Part shown: in pieces, positions 34,610 through 43,168 of the stretch
How positions within the stretch are numbered: the stretch's first letter is position 1
Layout of the letters: every line of letters begins with the position of its first letter
Origin: Hyphomicrobiales bacterium
GTDB taxonomy: Bacteria; Pseudomonadota; Alphaproteobacteria; Rhizobiales; Rhizobiaceae
NCBI GenBank assembly: GCA_017305935.1
Contig: JAFKJU010000034.1
Span: 1 to 63,817, forward strand
Direction: 5' to 3'
Length of the DNA: 63,817 bases
Notes under the pieces: generated by a model
The model's database searches: none
Seen by the model: only the letters and a program-made list of their open reading frames with translations
What the model was told of the DNA's origin: nothing
Made by a program: the position numbers and the translations under genes

Positions 34610-34715
34610 GGCAGTCAGGCTTCCGGCGCGTCGGGCGCTCTCGAATCCTGAAGATCAGGAAAAATGGAGATAATCTCGGAAACTTCCGTCAATACATTGC
34701 CGGCAGGATGCGGCC

Positions 34716-34892
34716 ATGGCGAAGATTCTGAAATTCCGCGGCGTCAAGCACGCGGCACCGGGAAAGCTAAAGGTCTTGGTGGAAGACTTACCACGGTCTT
34801 CATGGCTTGCACGTCTTACAGCGGGACGTTTCGCAGCGCTTGTTGGTCTGGCCGCTACGACCAGTTTCACCCTCGCCGTTCTACTGTCTTGA
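34716..34892 (+). CDS. Small protein, 58 residues, one predicted membrane segment
   Basis: Begins MAKILKFRGVKHAAPGKLKV and ends with a hydrophobic helix (ARLTAGRFAALVGLAATTSF continuing to AVLLS). AGGATG lies upstream of the ATG. No homologue recognised. Its last 27 codons' worth of DNA enters one arm of the 17-base inverted repeat at 34866-34912, and the stop codon lies in the loop. Real expression is uncertain. Confidence 0.45.
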   Translation: MAKILKFRGVKHAAPGKLKVLVEDLPRSSWLARLTAGRFAALVGLAATTSFTLAVLLS

Positions 34893-34912
34893 GACAGAAC
34901 GGCGAGGGTGAA
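34866..34912. terminator. Perfect 17-base-pair hairpin between small ORF and ftsK (terminator-like, no T run)
   Basis: Arms 34866-34882 and 34896-34912 are exactly complementary (TTCACCCTCGCCGTTCT and its reverse complement) with a 13-base loop. No T tract follows on either strand, so simple intrinsic termination is not certain. It separates plus-strand genes from ftsK, whose stop is at 34954. Confidence 0.6.
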
Positions 34913-34953
34913 CGGGTGTCGAGGTAACCGTCATTCCATGAGCAGGTGCCCCG

Positions 34954-37752
34954 CTATTCCGCTTCGGCCGCCGGGGCGCTGCCGGTTTGCGAGAGCAGTT
35001 CGCGCTTGCCGACATGGTTGGCGGGGCCGACCAGACCTTCCTTTTCCATCCGCTCCACCAGTGAGGCGGCGCGGTTGTAGCCGATGGCGAGGCGGCGCTG
35101 GATGTAGGAGGTCGAGCATTTCTTGTCGCGGAAGACGATCTTGATCGCCTTGTCGTAGAGGTCGTTGCCGTCCTCGGAGGCCATGTCCGTCTTGTCGAAG
35201 ACGGCGGGCGCCTCTTCCGGCTCCTCTTCTTCGGTCTCGTCGGCGGTGACCGTATCCAGGTATTCCGGCCGCCCCTGTGCCTTCAGGTGCAGGACCACCT
35301 TCTCGACTTCCTCGTCGGAGACGAAGGGCCCGTGGACACGCATGATGCGCCCGCCGCCGGCCATGTGCAGCATGTCGCCCTGGCCGAGGAGCTGCTCGGC
35401 CCCCTGCTCGCCCAGAATGGTGCGGCTGTCGATCTTCGAGGTCACCTGGAAGGAGATGCGCGTCGGGAAGTTGGCCTTGATCGTGCCGGTGATGACATCC
35501 ACCGAGGGCCGCTGCGTCGCCATGATCAGGTGGATGCCGGCGGCGCGCGCCATCTGGGCGAGACGCTGGATGGCGCCTTCGATCTCCTTGCCGGCGACCA
35601 TCATCAGGTCGGCCATCTCGTCGACGATGACGACGATATAGGGCATGGCGTCGAGTTCCATCTCCTGCGTCTCGTGCAGAAGCTCGCCGGTATTCTTGTC
35701 GAAGCCGGTCTGGACGGTGACGTTGACCACCTCGCCGCGCTCGCGGGCGCTGGCCGCGCGGGCATTGTAGCCGTCGATGTTGCGCACGCCGAGGCGCGAC
35801 ATCTTCTTGTAGCGCTCCTCCATCTCGCGCACCGCCCATTTCAGCGCCATCACGGCCTTCTTGGGATCGGTGACGACGGGGGTCAGCAGGTGCGGAATGC
35901 CGTCATAGATCGACAGCTCCAGCATCTTCGGATCGACCATGATCAGGCGGCATTCTTCCGGACGGAAGCGATAGAGCAGCGACAGGATCATGGTGTTGAT
36001 GGCGACCGACTTGCCCGAGCCGGTGGTGCCGGCGACGAGAAGATGGGGCATCTTGGCGAGTTCGGCGATGACAGGCTCGCCGCCGATGGTCTTGCCCAGG
36101 CAGAGCGGCAGCTTGAAGCTGGTGCGGGCGAAATCCTGCGAATCGATCATCTCGCGGAAATAGACGGTTTCGCGGGTGGCGTTCGGCAGTTCGATGCCGA
36201 TGACGTTGCGGCCGGGCACGACCGCGACACGCGCCGACAGCGCCGACATCGAGCGGGCGATGTCGTCGGCAAGCCCGATGACCCGCGAGGATTTGACCCC
36301 AGGCGCCGGCTCGAATTCATAAAGCGTGACGACCGGGCCGGGACGCACATGGATGATCTCGCCGCGCACGCCAAAATCTTCGAGCACGCTTTCGAGAAGG
36401 CCGGCATTCTGCTCCAGCACTTCCTGCGCCAGCACATAGCCGGCGGATGCCGGCGGCTGCTGCAACAGCGTGCGCGGCGGGAATTCGTAGTCGGAATCGA
36501 ACAGGGCGGCATTCGGCCGCTCGTCGACCTCGAAGGGCCGGGCGCGCGACAGGGCAAAGGGTTCGCGCGCGGCCACAGGCACGGGCGTGATTTCGACGGC
36601 CACGACCGGCTCGGCGGCCGGCGCGGGTTGCTCGATCACGACAGGAGCCGGCTCGACGACGGGCGCCGCCTCGGCAACGACGGGGACTTCTGGCTCGACG
36701 GCGGCGACGGTTTCCGGCGTCTCGACCACCACGGCCGGGGCCGCGATTTCGGCGGGAACATGGGCGGCGCGCGTCCATTCATGGATGCGATACAGGCTGG
36801 CGACCGTATCCACCTGCGGCACGGGCTCCGGCAGCGGCGCCGGCGGCGTGAACCGGACGACCTCGGCCCTCATGACGGCCAGCGGCGCGGTCGGCGTCGA
36901 GGCGGGCGCGGCGGCGTCAACGGCCTGGACCATGGCCGGCACGTTGTCGTTGGCGAGGTCGAGATCGAGCGAGATGGTTTCCCAGAAGGCGAAGTCGGAC
37001 AGATGCGCCATCGGCGGCAGCGGCGCCACCAGCGGCAGCAGATCGATGAGCACAGGCTCTCGTGCTTCCGCCTCGTCGGCAGGTTCCGGCGGCATGGTGC
37101 GCACCACCGCATCCATCGTCAGCCGGCCCATGGTCAGCGCGATGCTCGAATCGAACTGTTCGCGGTAGGATTTCCAGGCGGCGGCCTCGGGCGTCGGCGC
37201 GAGCGGGAAGGCGACCGGGAACGGCGCCGGCGAGGCCGCCTCGACCGGCACTTCGGCAACGGCTTCGACCGGAGCGGCGGCCGCCGTCTCGGCAACGACC
37301 GTCTGGTCGGCGACCGGCTCGGTAAGCGTTTCCACCGGCGCGTTCTGGATCAGCGCCTCGACTTCGGCCTCGACGGCGGTCAGGCCCTCCTCCTCGCCCA
37401 GCACGGCGGCGAGCGCTGCGCGTGCCTCGATCATCTGCTGCTGGCGATCGGGAACATGCCGGTCCGGCGTGCGAGTGAAGCGCACGTTGGGCGCCAGGAA
37501 GAAATGGCTTTCCCAGCTTCCGGGCGGCGCCGGCGACAATTCGCGGCTGGCCTGCATCTGCTGCTCGAAAACCTGGCGCACGACGGGGTTTTCCGCCTCC
37601 TCCGTCAGCGGACGGCGCGAAATACCGCCGTCCACCGTATACCACTCTTCATACGGAACCTCTTCCGGCGATGGATAGTGGTTTTCCTGGCGAGCGACGT
37701 CGTGTCCCTCGGCATGATCCGCGGGATGGAAATTGTTTCTCGAAATACGCAT
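34954..37752 (-). CDS. ftsK: DNA translocase FtsK/SpoIIIE family
   Basis: 932 residues. Residues 1-430 are low-complexity, rich in Ala, Pro, Glu and Val; then comes the FtsK alpha-beta motor with Walker A GTTGSGKS near residue 571 and Walker [15 protein letters not shown]; the C-terminal gamma winged helix (about 860-925; [22 protein letters not shown]) recognises KOPS-type DNA. Pumps chromosome ends through the septum and activates XerCD at dif. The four N-terminal transmembrane helices of standard FtsK are absent, and the ATG at 37752 has only a weak Shine-Dalgarno, but no hydrophobic stretch is found upstream in frame. Confidence 0.9.
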   Translation of the reverse strand: MRISRNNFHPADHAEGHDVARQENHYPSPEEVPYEEWYTVDGGISRRPLTEEAENPVVRQVFEQQMQASRELSPAPPGSWESHFFLAPNVRFTRTPDRHVPDRQQQMIEARAALAAVLGEEEGLTAVEAEVEALIQNAPVETLTEPVADQTVVAETAAAAPVEAVAEVPVEAASPAPFPVAFPLAPTPEAAAWKSYREQFDSSIALTMGRLTMDAVVRTMPPEPADEAEAREPVLIDLLPLVAPLPPMAHLSDFAFWETISLDLDLANDNVPAMVQAVDAAAPASTPTAPLAVMRAEVVRFTPPAPLPEPVPQVDTVASLYRIHEWTRAAHVPAEIAAPAVVVETPETVAAVEPEVPVVAEAAPVVEPAPVVIEQPAPAAEPVVAVEITPVPVAAREPFALSRARPFEVDERPNAALFDSDYEFPPRTLLQQPPASAGYVLAQEVLEQNAGLLESVLEDFGVRGEIIHVRPGPVVTLYEFEPAPGVKSSRVIGLADDIARSMSALSARVAVVPGRNVIGIELPNATRETVYFREMIDSQDFARTSFKLPLCLGKTIGGEPVIAELAKMPHLLVAGTTGSGKSVAINTMILSLLYRFRPEECRLIMVDPKMLELSIYDGIPHLLTPVVTDPKKAVMALKWAVREMEERYKKMSRLGVRNIDGYNARAASARERGEVVNVTVQTGFDKNTGELLHETQEMELDAMPYIVVIVDEMADLMMVAGKEIEGAIQRLAQMARAAGIHLIMATQRPSVDVITGTIKANFPTRISFQVTSKIDSRTILGEQGAEQLLGQGDMLHMAGGGRIMRVHGPFVSDEEVEKVVLHLKAQGRPEYLDTVTADETEEEEPEEAPAVFDKTDMASEDGNDLYDKAIKIVFRDKKCSTSYIQRRLAIGYNRAASLVERMEKEGLVGPANHVGKRELLSQTGSAPAAEAE

Positions 37753-37929
37753 GAGACCTACAAGCAGATGAGAAATGCCGATTGGGCTTCGTCCAAGACA
37801 TAGAAAAAGAAGGTTAACATTCCCTTATTTCCGGCTCGTGCAATTGCAGGCGAATTTGCCGCACAGCACATGGACGCGGCAAGTCTTCCTTCCATAACCA
37901 ATTATGCCGTCTCATGTATTAGCTTCATG

Positions 37930-38337
37930 TCATGGATGCATCTTGGCGCCCTTCATCACCTTGTCCACGAGTTTCTTCTCGGCACGCATGGCAAGGCCGA
38001 CGACGCGCGCCGCTTCCGGCGAAACCTGCGCAAACACCGCCCGGTTGGCCGCGTCATGGCCGGTGGAAAACATCTCCTCGATGTAGAGCGCCGTCTCGAC
38101 GCCGCGCTCCAGGGCGCGGCGGTGGATGGTGCGCAGCATGTCCTGATCGGCGGCGAGCACGACGATGGGCTGGATCGGCAAGGGATGATAGAGATTGCCA
38201 GCCCCGTCGCGATAGGGCTCTCCGACGAGATTCGGACTGGCGGCGACGGTGCCGCCGGCGAGGAAGGCGGTAACGTTCAGTTTCTGCCAGGCGGCGAGAT
38301 CGTCACGCACGACGATTGCAAATTTGGTATCGAACAT
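37930..38337 (-). CDS. DUF2000 family protein
   Basis: 135 residues, MFDTKFAIVVRDDLAAWQKL, then GEPYRDGAGNLYHPLPIQPI and VLAADQDMLRTIHRRALERG. The family is small, of unknown function, related to peptidyl-tRNA hydrolase-like folds. AGGAGC precedes the ATG at 38337. Divergent from the AraC gene that starts 34 bases away, suggesting that gene regulates it. Confidence 0.82.
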   Translation of the reverse strand: MFDTKFAIVVRDDLAAWQKLNVTAFLAGGTVAASPNLVGEPYRDGAGNLYHPLPIQPIVVLAADQDMLRTIHRRALERGVETALYIEEMFSTGHDAANRAVFAQVSPEAARVVGLAMRAEKKLVDKVMKGAKMHP

Positions 38338-38352
38338 GAATGCTCCTATCTG

Positions 38353-38372
38353 TGACACGAAGACGTGTGTCA
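38353..38372. promoter_or_regulatory. Dyad TGACAC-N8-GTGTCA between DUF2000 and AraC genes
   Basis: Perfect 6-base arms with partly symmetric centre in the 34-base divergent gap; it touches the AraC start codon. Candidate autoregulatory operator. Confidence 0.4.
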
Positions 38373-39244
38373 TGGAGGCAGCTATAGGACAGCAGGTTAC
38401 GGAAGGGCTTGAACGTTCGTGCAAGGGCGAGGAGCGGGTGCGCAGCATCCATGCCGCCGGCCGGCCGGGCTTCGAATTCATGGAGGCGCGTTTCTTCGGC
38501 GATGTCTTCGAGCCGCATCGCCATGACACCTATGCCATCGGCCTGACGCTCGGCGGCGTCCAGCGTTTTCGCTATCGCGGCGAAGAGCGGCAAAGTCTGC
38601 CCGGAGATATCCTCGTTTTGCATCCCGACGAGGAGCATGACGGCGGCGCCGGCAACGAGGCGGCGCTGCACTACTGCATGCTTTATGTACCGCCCGACCT
38701 GCTGGCCCCGGCATTGACCGGGCGCGGCCGCGCCCTGCCCTTCGTCCGCGATCCCGTCTTCCACGATCCGGCGTTACGCGGTAAAATCCGTGCCTGCTTT
38801 TCAGAGATCGAGAGCCCGGATGCGGACGGCTTGCTTCTCGACGACCTGCTGGTCGATGTCGCCGAAGGCCTGGCGTCGCATGCCGGGGGGCTCCTCCCGC
38901 CGCCGCGCAGCCAGCCGCTGCGACAGGTGAGGGCCGCCTGCGCCTTCATGGAGGCGCATCTCGCCCGCAACATCCATTCGACGGAACTGGAAGCCATCAC
39001 CGGCATCGACCGTTTCGCCCTGTCGCGGGCGTTCCGGGCCGTGCTGCATACCTCGCCGCACCGCTATTTCCTGATGCGGCGGCTGGATCGTGCCCGGTTG
39101 CTGCTTCGCGACGGCACGCCGCTCGCCGAAGCTGCCGCCGAAACCGGCTTCGCCGACCAGGCGCATTTCTCCCGCCATTTCAAGAAAGCCTATGGCCTGA
39201 CGCCCGGCCGATGGAACGCGCTCCTTTCCCGCAGCCAACAGTAG
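38372..39244 (+). CDS. AraC-family transcriptional regulator
   Basis: 290 residues: an N-terminal cupin-like sensor (about 20-150; FEPHRHDTYAIGLTLGGVQR, GDILVLHPDEEHDG) and two C-terminal helix-turn-helix motifs (about 190-285; RFALSRAFRAVLHTSPHRYF, AAETGFADQAHFSRHFKKAY). ATG at 38372 avoids overlap with the divergent DUF2000 gene; an ATG at 38336 would overlap it. Probably controls the adjacent DUF2000 gene. Confidence 0.88.
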   Translation: MEAAIGQQVTEGLERSCKGEERVRSIHAAGRPGFEFMEARFFGDVFEPHRHDTYAIGLTLGGVQRFRYRGEERQSLPGDILVLHPDEEHDGGAGNEAALHYCMLYVPPDLLAPALTGRGRALPFVRDPVFHDPALRGKIRACFSEIESPDADGLLLDDLLVDVAEGLASHAGGLLPPPRSQPLRQVRAACAFMEAHLARNIHSTELEAITGIDRFALSRAFRAVLHTSPHRYFLMRRLDRARLLLRDGTPLAEAAAETGFADQAHFSRHFKKAYGLTPGRWNALLSRSQQ

Positions 39245-39248
39245 GACC

Positions 39249-39264
39249 GTTGTCCGCGGACAAC
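39249..39264. promoter_or_regulatory. parS centromere site 1 (repABC type)
   Basis: GTTGTCCGCGGACAAC, a perfect 16-base palindrome matching the repABC parS form GTTNNNNGCNNNNAAC, to which RepB binds. It lies 160 bases upstream of repA. Confidence 0.8.
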
Positions 39265-39285
39265 GAAACCTGTCCTTCTTCCGGG

Positions 39286-39301
39286 GTTGTCCGCGGACAA
39301 C
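39286..39301. promoter_or_regulatory. parS centromere site 2 (repABC type)
   Basis: Exact second copy of the 16-base palindrome at 39249, 37 bases on (start to start). Two identical sites in front of repA support a working partition complex here. Confidence 0.8.
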
Positions 39302-39320
39302 GGACGCCGTTACGGTTAAT

Positions 39321-39396
39321 CGTTTGTCAAACGGTAACGAATCCGACATAGTCTAACTGCGCAGTTCAGAGCGATTTATCAAAATTTGCGCAGTTC
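39321..39396. promoter_or_regulatory. Palindromes and direct repeat in the repA promoter region
   Basis: CGTTTG-T-CAAACG (39321-39333) is nested inside CGTTAC/GTAACG arms (39308-39313, 39334-39339). AACTGCGCAGTT (39355-39366) is a perfect 12-base palindrome whose part TGCGCAGTTC recurs at 39387-39396, just before repA. These are likely RepA-ADP autoregulation operators. Confidence 0.5.
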
Positions 39397-39408
39397 GGGG
39401 TGAAAAAC

Positions 39409-40605
39409 ATGCTACAGCCGAGTTCGATCCTGGAAGAGGTACAGGAGCATCTGCCCTCGATGCTGGCGGCCGACGCCCATGAACTGGCGCGGCAGCTTCA
39501 GATCCACCAGACCAAGATTTTCGCCCCGACGGCGCAAAAGACCATCCGCTCCTTCCAGCCTTCCGAGGCCGCCGCCTTCATCGGCATCGGCGAGGGCTAT
39601 CTGCGCCAGATCGCCGCCGAAGGCCACGGGCCGGAGCCGCTGGCCAATGGCCGCCGCCTTTATTCCTCCGAAGACATGGATCGCATTCGTCGCGTGCTCG
39701 ACGACAAGAACGGCGCCGCCAAATACGTGCCGACCCGCCGTCCGGGCGAAAAGCTGCAAGTCATCGCGGTGATGAATTTCAAGGGTGGCTCGGGCAAGAC
39801 CACGACTTCGGCGCATCTGGCGCAATATCTGGCTCTGCGCGGCTATCGCACGCTGGCCATCGATCTCGACCCGCAGGCGTCGCTTTCGGCCATGTTCGGC
39901 CACCAGCCGGAACTGGATGTCGGCGAGGCGGAAACGATCTACGGCGCTATCCGCTACGAATCCCCCCGCCCGGTCGCCGAGATCGTCCGCGCCACCTATA
40001 CGCCGAACCTGCATCTGATCCCCGGCAATCTCGAATTGATGGAATTCGAGCACGAAACGCCGAAGGCGATGCTGCAGGCCCGCACGGAAGCCATGTTCTT
40101 CGCCCGCATCGGCGAGGTGCTTGGCGATATCGAATCCTTCTATGACGTGGTGGTCATCGATTGCCCGCCGCAACTCGGCTTCCTCACCATGTCGGCGCTC
40201 TGCGCCGCCACCTCGACGCTGATCACCATCCATCCGCAGATGCTGGACGTGATGTCGATGTCGCAATTCCTGTCGATGACCAGCGAATTGATGGCCGTGG
40301 TCGAGCGGGCCGGCGGGCGCACCAGCTATGACTGGATGCGTTATCTCGTCACCCGCTTCGAGCCGAATGACGGGCCGCAGAGCCAGATGACCGGCTTCAT
40401 GCGCGCCATCTTCGGCAATCGCATGCTACAGCACGCCATGCTGAAATCGACGGCGGTCTCGGATGCCGGCGTCACCAAGCAGACGCTTTACGAAGTCGAG
40501 CGCAGCCAGTTCACGCGCGGCACCTATGACCGCGCCATGGATTCGCTGACACAGGTCAATAGCGAGATCGAGGCGCTGCTGCGCTCGGTCTGGGGAAGGA
40601 AATAA
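39409..40605 (+). CDS. repA: RepA, ParA-family partition ATPase of a repABC-type locus
   Basis: 398 residues: N-terminal winged helix region (about 60-115; FQPSEAAAFIGIGEGYLRQI) and the ParA Walker-type ATPase with VMNFKGGSGKTTTSAHLAQY, LDLDPQ-like AIDLDPQASLSA and VVVIDCPPQLGF. It positions replicons with RepB at parS and represses its own operon. ATG at 39409 or GTG at 39400 can serve; GGGGTG lies upstream. Directly followed by repB. Confidence 0.93.
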   Translation: MLQPSSILEEVQEHLPSMLAADAHELARQLQIHQTKIFAPTAQKTIRSFQPSEAAAFIGIGEGYLRQIAAEGHGPEPLANGRRLYSSEDMDRIRRVLDDKNGAAKYVPTRRPGEKLQVIAVMNFKGGSGKTTTSAHLAQYLALRGYRTLAIDLDPQASLSAMFGHQPELDVGEAETIYGAIRYESPRPVAEIVRATYTPNLHLIPGNLELMEFEHETPKAMLQARTEAMFFARIGEVLGDIESFYDVVVIDCPPQLGFLTMSALCAATSTLITIHPQMLDVMSMSQFLSMTSELMAVVERAGGRTSYDWMRYLVTRFEPNDGPQSQMTGFMRAIFGNRMLQHAMLKSTAVSDAGVTKQTLYEVERSQFTRGTYDRAMDSLTQVNSEIEALLRSVWGRK

Positions 40606-40608
40606 GCC

Positions 40609-41604
40609 ATGGCGCGCAAGAATCTCATCGGCGTTTCGGATGTCGGCGGCACGGAAACGGTCGCGCCCTCGGCCCCTTCGGCCCGCCCCATCGCCGGCCT
40701 GACGCCGCCCGCGGGCAACCATGCTCCCGTCGGCGGCATCACCAGGACACTCGGCTCCATCACCCAGAAGATGGAGCGCGCGCAGGAGCTTGAACGGCAA
40801 CTCACCGAGGGACAGACGATCATCGAGGTCGATCCCGATCTGGTCGATGCCTCTTTCGTGCGCGACCGCCTCAGCATCGATGCCGAGGAGATTGCCGAAC
40901 TGGTGGCGCAAATCCGTGACCACGGACAGCAGGTGCCGGTGCTGCTACGCCCGCATCCCGTCACGCACGGTCGTTTCCAGGTTGCCTATGGCCACCGCCG
41001 CCTCGCGGCGATCCGCCAGCTCGGCGTCAAGCTGCGCGCCGTGGTGCGCGATCTCACCGACGAAAAGCTGGTCGTCAGCCAGGGCCAGGAAAACAACGCC
41101 CGCAAGAACCTCTCCTATATCGAGCGGGCCTTGTTCGCCGCGCGGTTGGAAGATCGCAGCTTTTCGCGCGAGGTGATCATGTCGGCGCTCGCCGTCGACA
41201 AGGCGGCGGTGTCGAAAATGATGAGCGTGGTCCGCGCCCTGCCCTTCGAACTGATCGAAGCGATCGGGGCCGCCCCCGAAACCGGCCGCCGCCGCTGGAT
41301 GGAGCTGGCCGAAAAAATCGCCGACATCGACCTGCCGGCGCTGCTGACATGGCTGCGCAGCGACGCCGCCCGCCGCATCCCCAGCGACCAGCGTTTCCAG
41401 GCCGCGCTCGACGCCGCCAACGGCGCGCGGGAACCCGACGACAAGGCAAAGGAGATCGCCGCCGGCCTGCCCGTCCGCTTCTCCGAAACCACCCACCGCG
41501 CCTCCTTGATCTTCGACCGCAAAGCCGCCCCCGGCTTCGATGCCTTCGTGCGCGAACGGCTGGAAGCGCTGTTTGCGGAATACCAATTGTCGCAAGAAGG
41601 GTGA
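40609..41604 (+). CDS. repB: RepB, ParB-family partition protein
   Basis: 331 residues with the RepB N-terminal motif (ARKNLIGVSDVG), ParB/Srx domain (DASFVRDRLSIDAEEIAELV, QVPVLLRPHP, YGHRRLAAIRQLG, QGQENNARKNLSYIE) and helix-turn-helix (VDKAAVSKMMSVVRALP). It binds parS and spreads along DNA. Starts three bases after repA. No repC follows: the next gene is a MocR-type regulator. Confidence 0.93.
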   Translation: MARKNLIGVSDVGGTETVAPSAPSARPIAGLTPPAGNHAPVGGITRTLGSITQKMERAQELERQLTEGQTIIEVDPDLVDASFVRDRLSIDAEEIAELVAQIRDHGQQVPVLLRPHPVTHGRFQVAYGHRRLAAIRQLGVKLRAVVRDLTDEKLVVSQGQENNARKNLSYIERALFAARLEDRSFSREVIMSALAVDKAAVSKMMSVVRALPFELIEAIGAAPETGRRRWMELAEKIADIDLPALLTWLRSDAARRIPSDQRFQAALDAANGAREPDDKAKEIAAGLPVRFSETTHRASLIFDRKAAPGFDAFVRERLEALFAEYQLSQEG

Positions 41605-41699
41605 TGCGGGCGGTTTGTCCGTGACAGCGGGGAGCCCCGACAATATACAGTCAATGTCCGCCGGCCACATCCGGTCAAACGTTCCCCACGGATCACGGC

Positions 41700-43100
41700 A
41701 TGAAAGACTGGCTTCCCGATCTCACCCGCTCCTCCAGCCCGCGTTACCTCGCGATCGCCGACCTGATCGAGATCGATTTGCGCAATGGCGTGCTTTCCGC
41801 CGGCGATCGTCTGCCACCGCAGCGGGAGCTTGCCCGGCGGCTGGAGATCGATTTCACCACTGTCGCCCGTGGCTATGTCGAGGCGCAGAAACGTGGCCTG
41901 ATCGAATCCCATGTCGGACGCGGCACCTTCGTCACCGGGCGTCAAAACCCGGGTGCAAAGGGTTTTTCGATGCCGGACCCGGACCCGCGCCGGGCGGGGA
42001 CGGCCGATTTTTCGATGAACATGCCGCCGGAGCCGGACGATCCGGCGCTTCTGGCGCGGATGCGGGAAGGGCTTGTCGCGGTCTCCGCCGACCTGCCGGC
42101 GCTATTGCGTTACCAGCCTTTCGGCGGCGCCGCGATGGATCGGCAGGCGGCGGCGGCGTGGCTGGCGCGGCGCGGGCTGATGCCGCCTCTGGAGCGCATC
42201 TTCGTGTCCCCCGGCGCCCATCCCGCCCTGCATGCAATTCTCGGATTGCTGGCACGGCCGGGCGAGAGCATTCTTTCCGAAACCATCACCTATCCCGGCA
42301 TCCGTTCGCTCTCGGCGCAACTCGGCCTGTCGCTCTCCGGCGTCGCCATGGACGAACACGGCATCCTGCCCGATGCCTTCGACGAAGCCTGCCGGCGCGT
42401 GAAGCCGAAAGCGCTCTACCTCAATCCGACGCTGCAAAACCCGTTGACGCTGACCATGCCGGAAACGCGCCGGCGCGAGATCGCCGCCATCGTAAGAACC
42501 CATCGCGTGGCAGTCATAGAGGACGATGCCTATGGTTTTCTGCCGGCGGAAGCGCCGACGCCCTTCGCGGCGCTGCTGCCGGATCTGACCTGGCACATCG
42601 GCGGATTGTCGAAATGCCTCGGCGCCGGCCTGCGCCTCGCCTATGTCGTCGCCCCGGACAACAAGGCCGCATGGCCCTATGCCAGCGCCATGCGCGCCAA
42701 CACGGTCATGGCCTCGCCGCTCGGCATGGCGCTGGCGACGCGCTGGATCGAGGATGGCACCGCCGATGCGATCCTCGCCTTCCTCCGCGCGGAAGCGGCT
42801 GCGCGTCAAAATCTCGTCGCCGGCCTGCTGCTCGCCGGCAGCTACCGCGCCGATCCCCTAAGCTTTCATATCTGGCTGCCGCTCGGGAAAGGTTGGACAC
42901 GTTCGACCTTCGTCAGCCATATGCGAGGCGCCGGCATCGGCATCGTCGCCAGCGATGCCTTCACGGTGGAGGGTGCGGCACCCGAGGCGGTGCGCGTCTG
43001 CCTCGGCGGGCCTCTGTCGCGCGAGGAGCTCGGCAATGCGCTGGATTTCATGGCGCATGCGCTGGAAGGTTCGCCGGAACGCGCCGCCTCGTTTTTCTGA
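41700..43100 (+). CDS. MocR-type regulator (GntR helix-turn-helix plus aminotransferase domain)
   Basis: 466 residues: GntR winged helix 1-75 (RYLAIADLIEIDLRNGVLSA, LPPQRELARRLEIDFTTVAR) and a fold-type I PLP domain (about 100-460) with LNPTLQNPLTLTM, VIEDDAYGFLP and the PLP-lysine SKCLGAGLRLAYV. MocR proteins sense PLP or amines and control B6 or amino acid genes. ATG at 41700. It is followed by a metal ATPase gene with its own promoter, so its target is not obvious here. Confidence 0.9.
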   Translation: MKDWLPDLTRSSSPRYLAIADLIEIDLRNGVLSAGDRLPPQRELARRLEIDFTTVARGYVEAQKRGLIESHVGRGTFVTGRQNPGAKGFSMPDPDPRRAGTADFSMNMPPEPDDPALLARMREGLVAVSADLPALLRYQPFGGAAMDRQAAAAWLARRGLMPPLERIFVSPGAHPALHAILGLLARPGESILSETITYPGIRSLSAQLGLSLSGVAMDEHGILPDAFDEACRRVKPKALYLNPTLQNPLTLTMPETRRREIAAIVRTHRVAVIEDDAYGFLPAEAPTPFAALLPDLTWHIGGLSKCLGAGLRLAYVVAPDNKAAWPYASAMRANTVMASPLGMALATRWIEDGTADAILAFLRAEAAARQNLVAGLLLAGSYRADPLSFHIWLPLGKGWTRSTFVSHMRGAGIGIVASDAFTVEGAAPEAVRVCLGGPLSREELGNALDFMAHALEGSPERAASFF

Positions 43101-43110
43101 AAAAACCCGC

Positions 43111-43141
43111 TTGCAGCTCTAGTGACTAGAGATCCTACAGT
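43111..43141 (+). promoter_or_regulatory. MerR-type metal-responsive promoter
   Basis: TTGCAG (-35) and TACAGT (-10) are separated by 19 bases, the long spacer of MerR/ZntR/CueR promoters. Between them lies the palindrome CTCTAG-TGA-CTAGAG (43117-43131). It drives the P1B ATPase gene starting at 43169. Confidence 0.75.
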
Positions 43142-43168
43142 CGTCATGACTGAAGGAAGGATAGGACG

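Noticed and set aside
35287-37803. 838-codon open frame on the plus strand opposite ftsK
   Set aside because: It mirrors the real gene in a high-GC genome, has no Shine-Dalgarno or recognisable domain, and its His/Arg/Gly-rich translation is typical of an antisense shadow.
41700-43100. Candidate repC after repB
   Set aside because: The product is clearly a GntR helix-turn-helix plus PLP aminotransferase-like domain.
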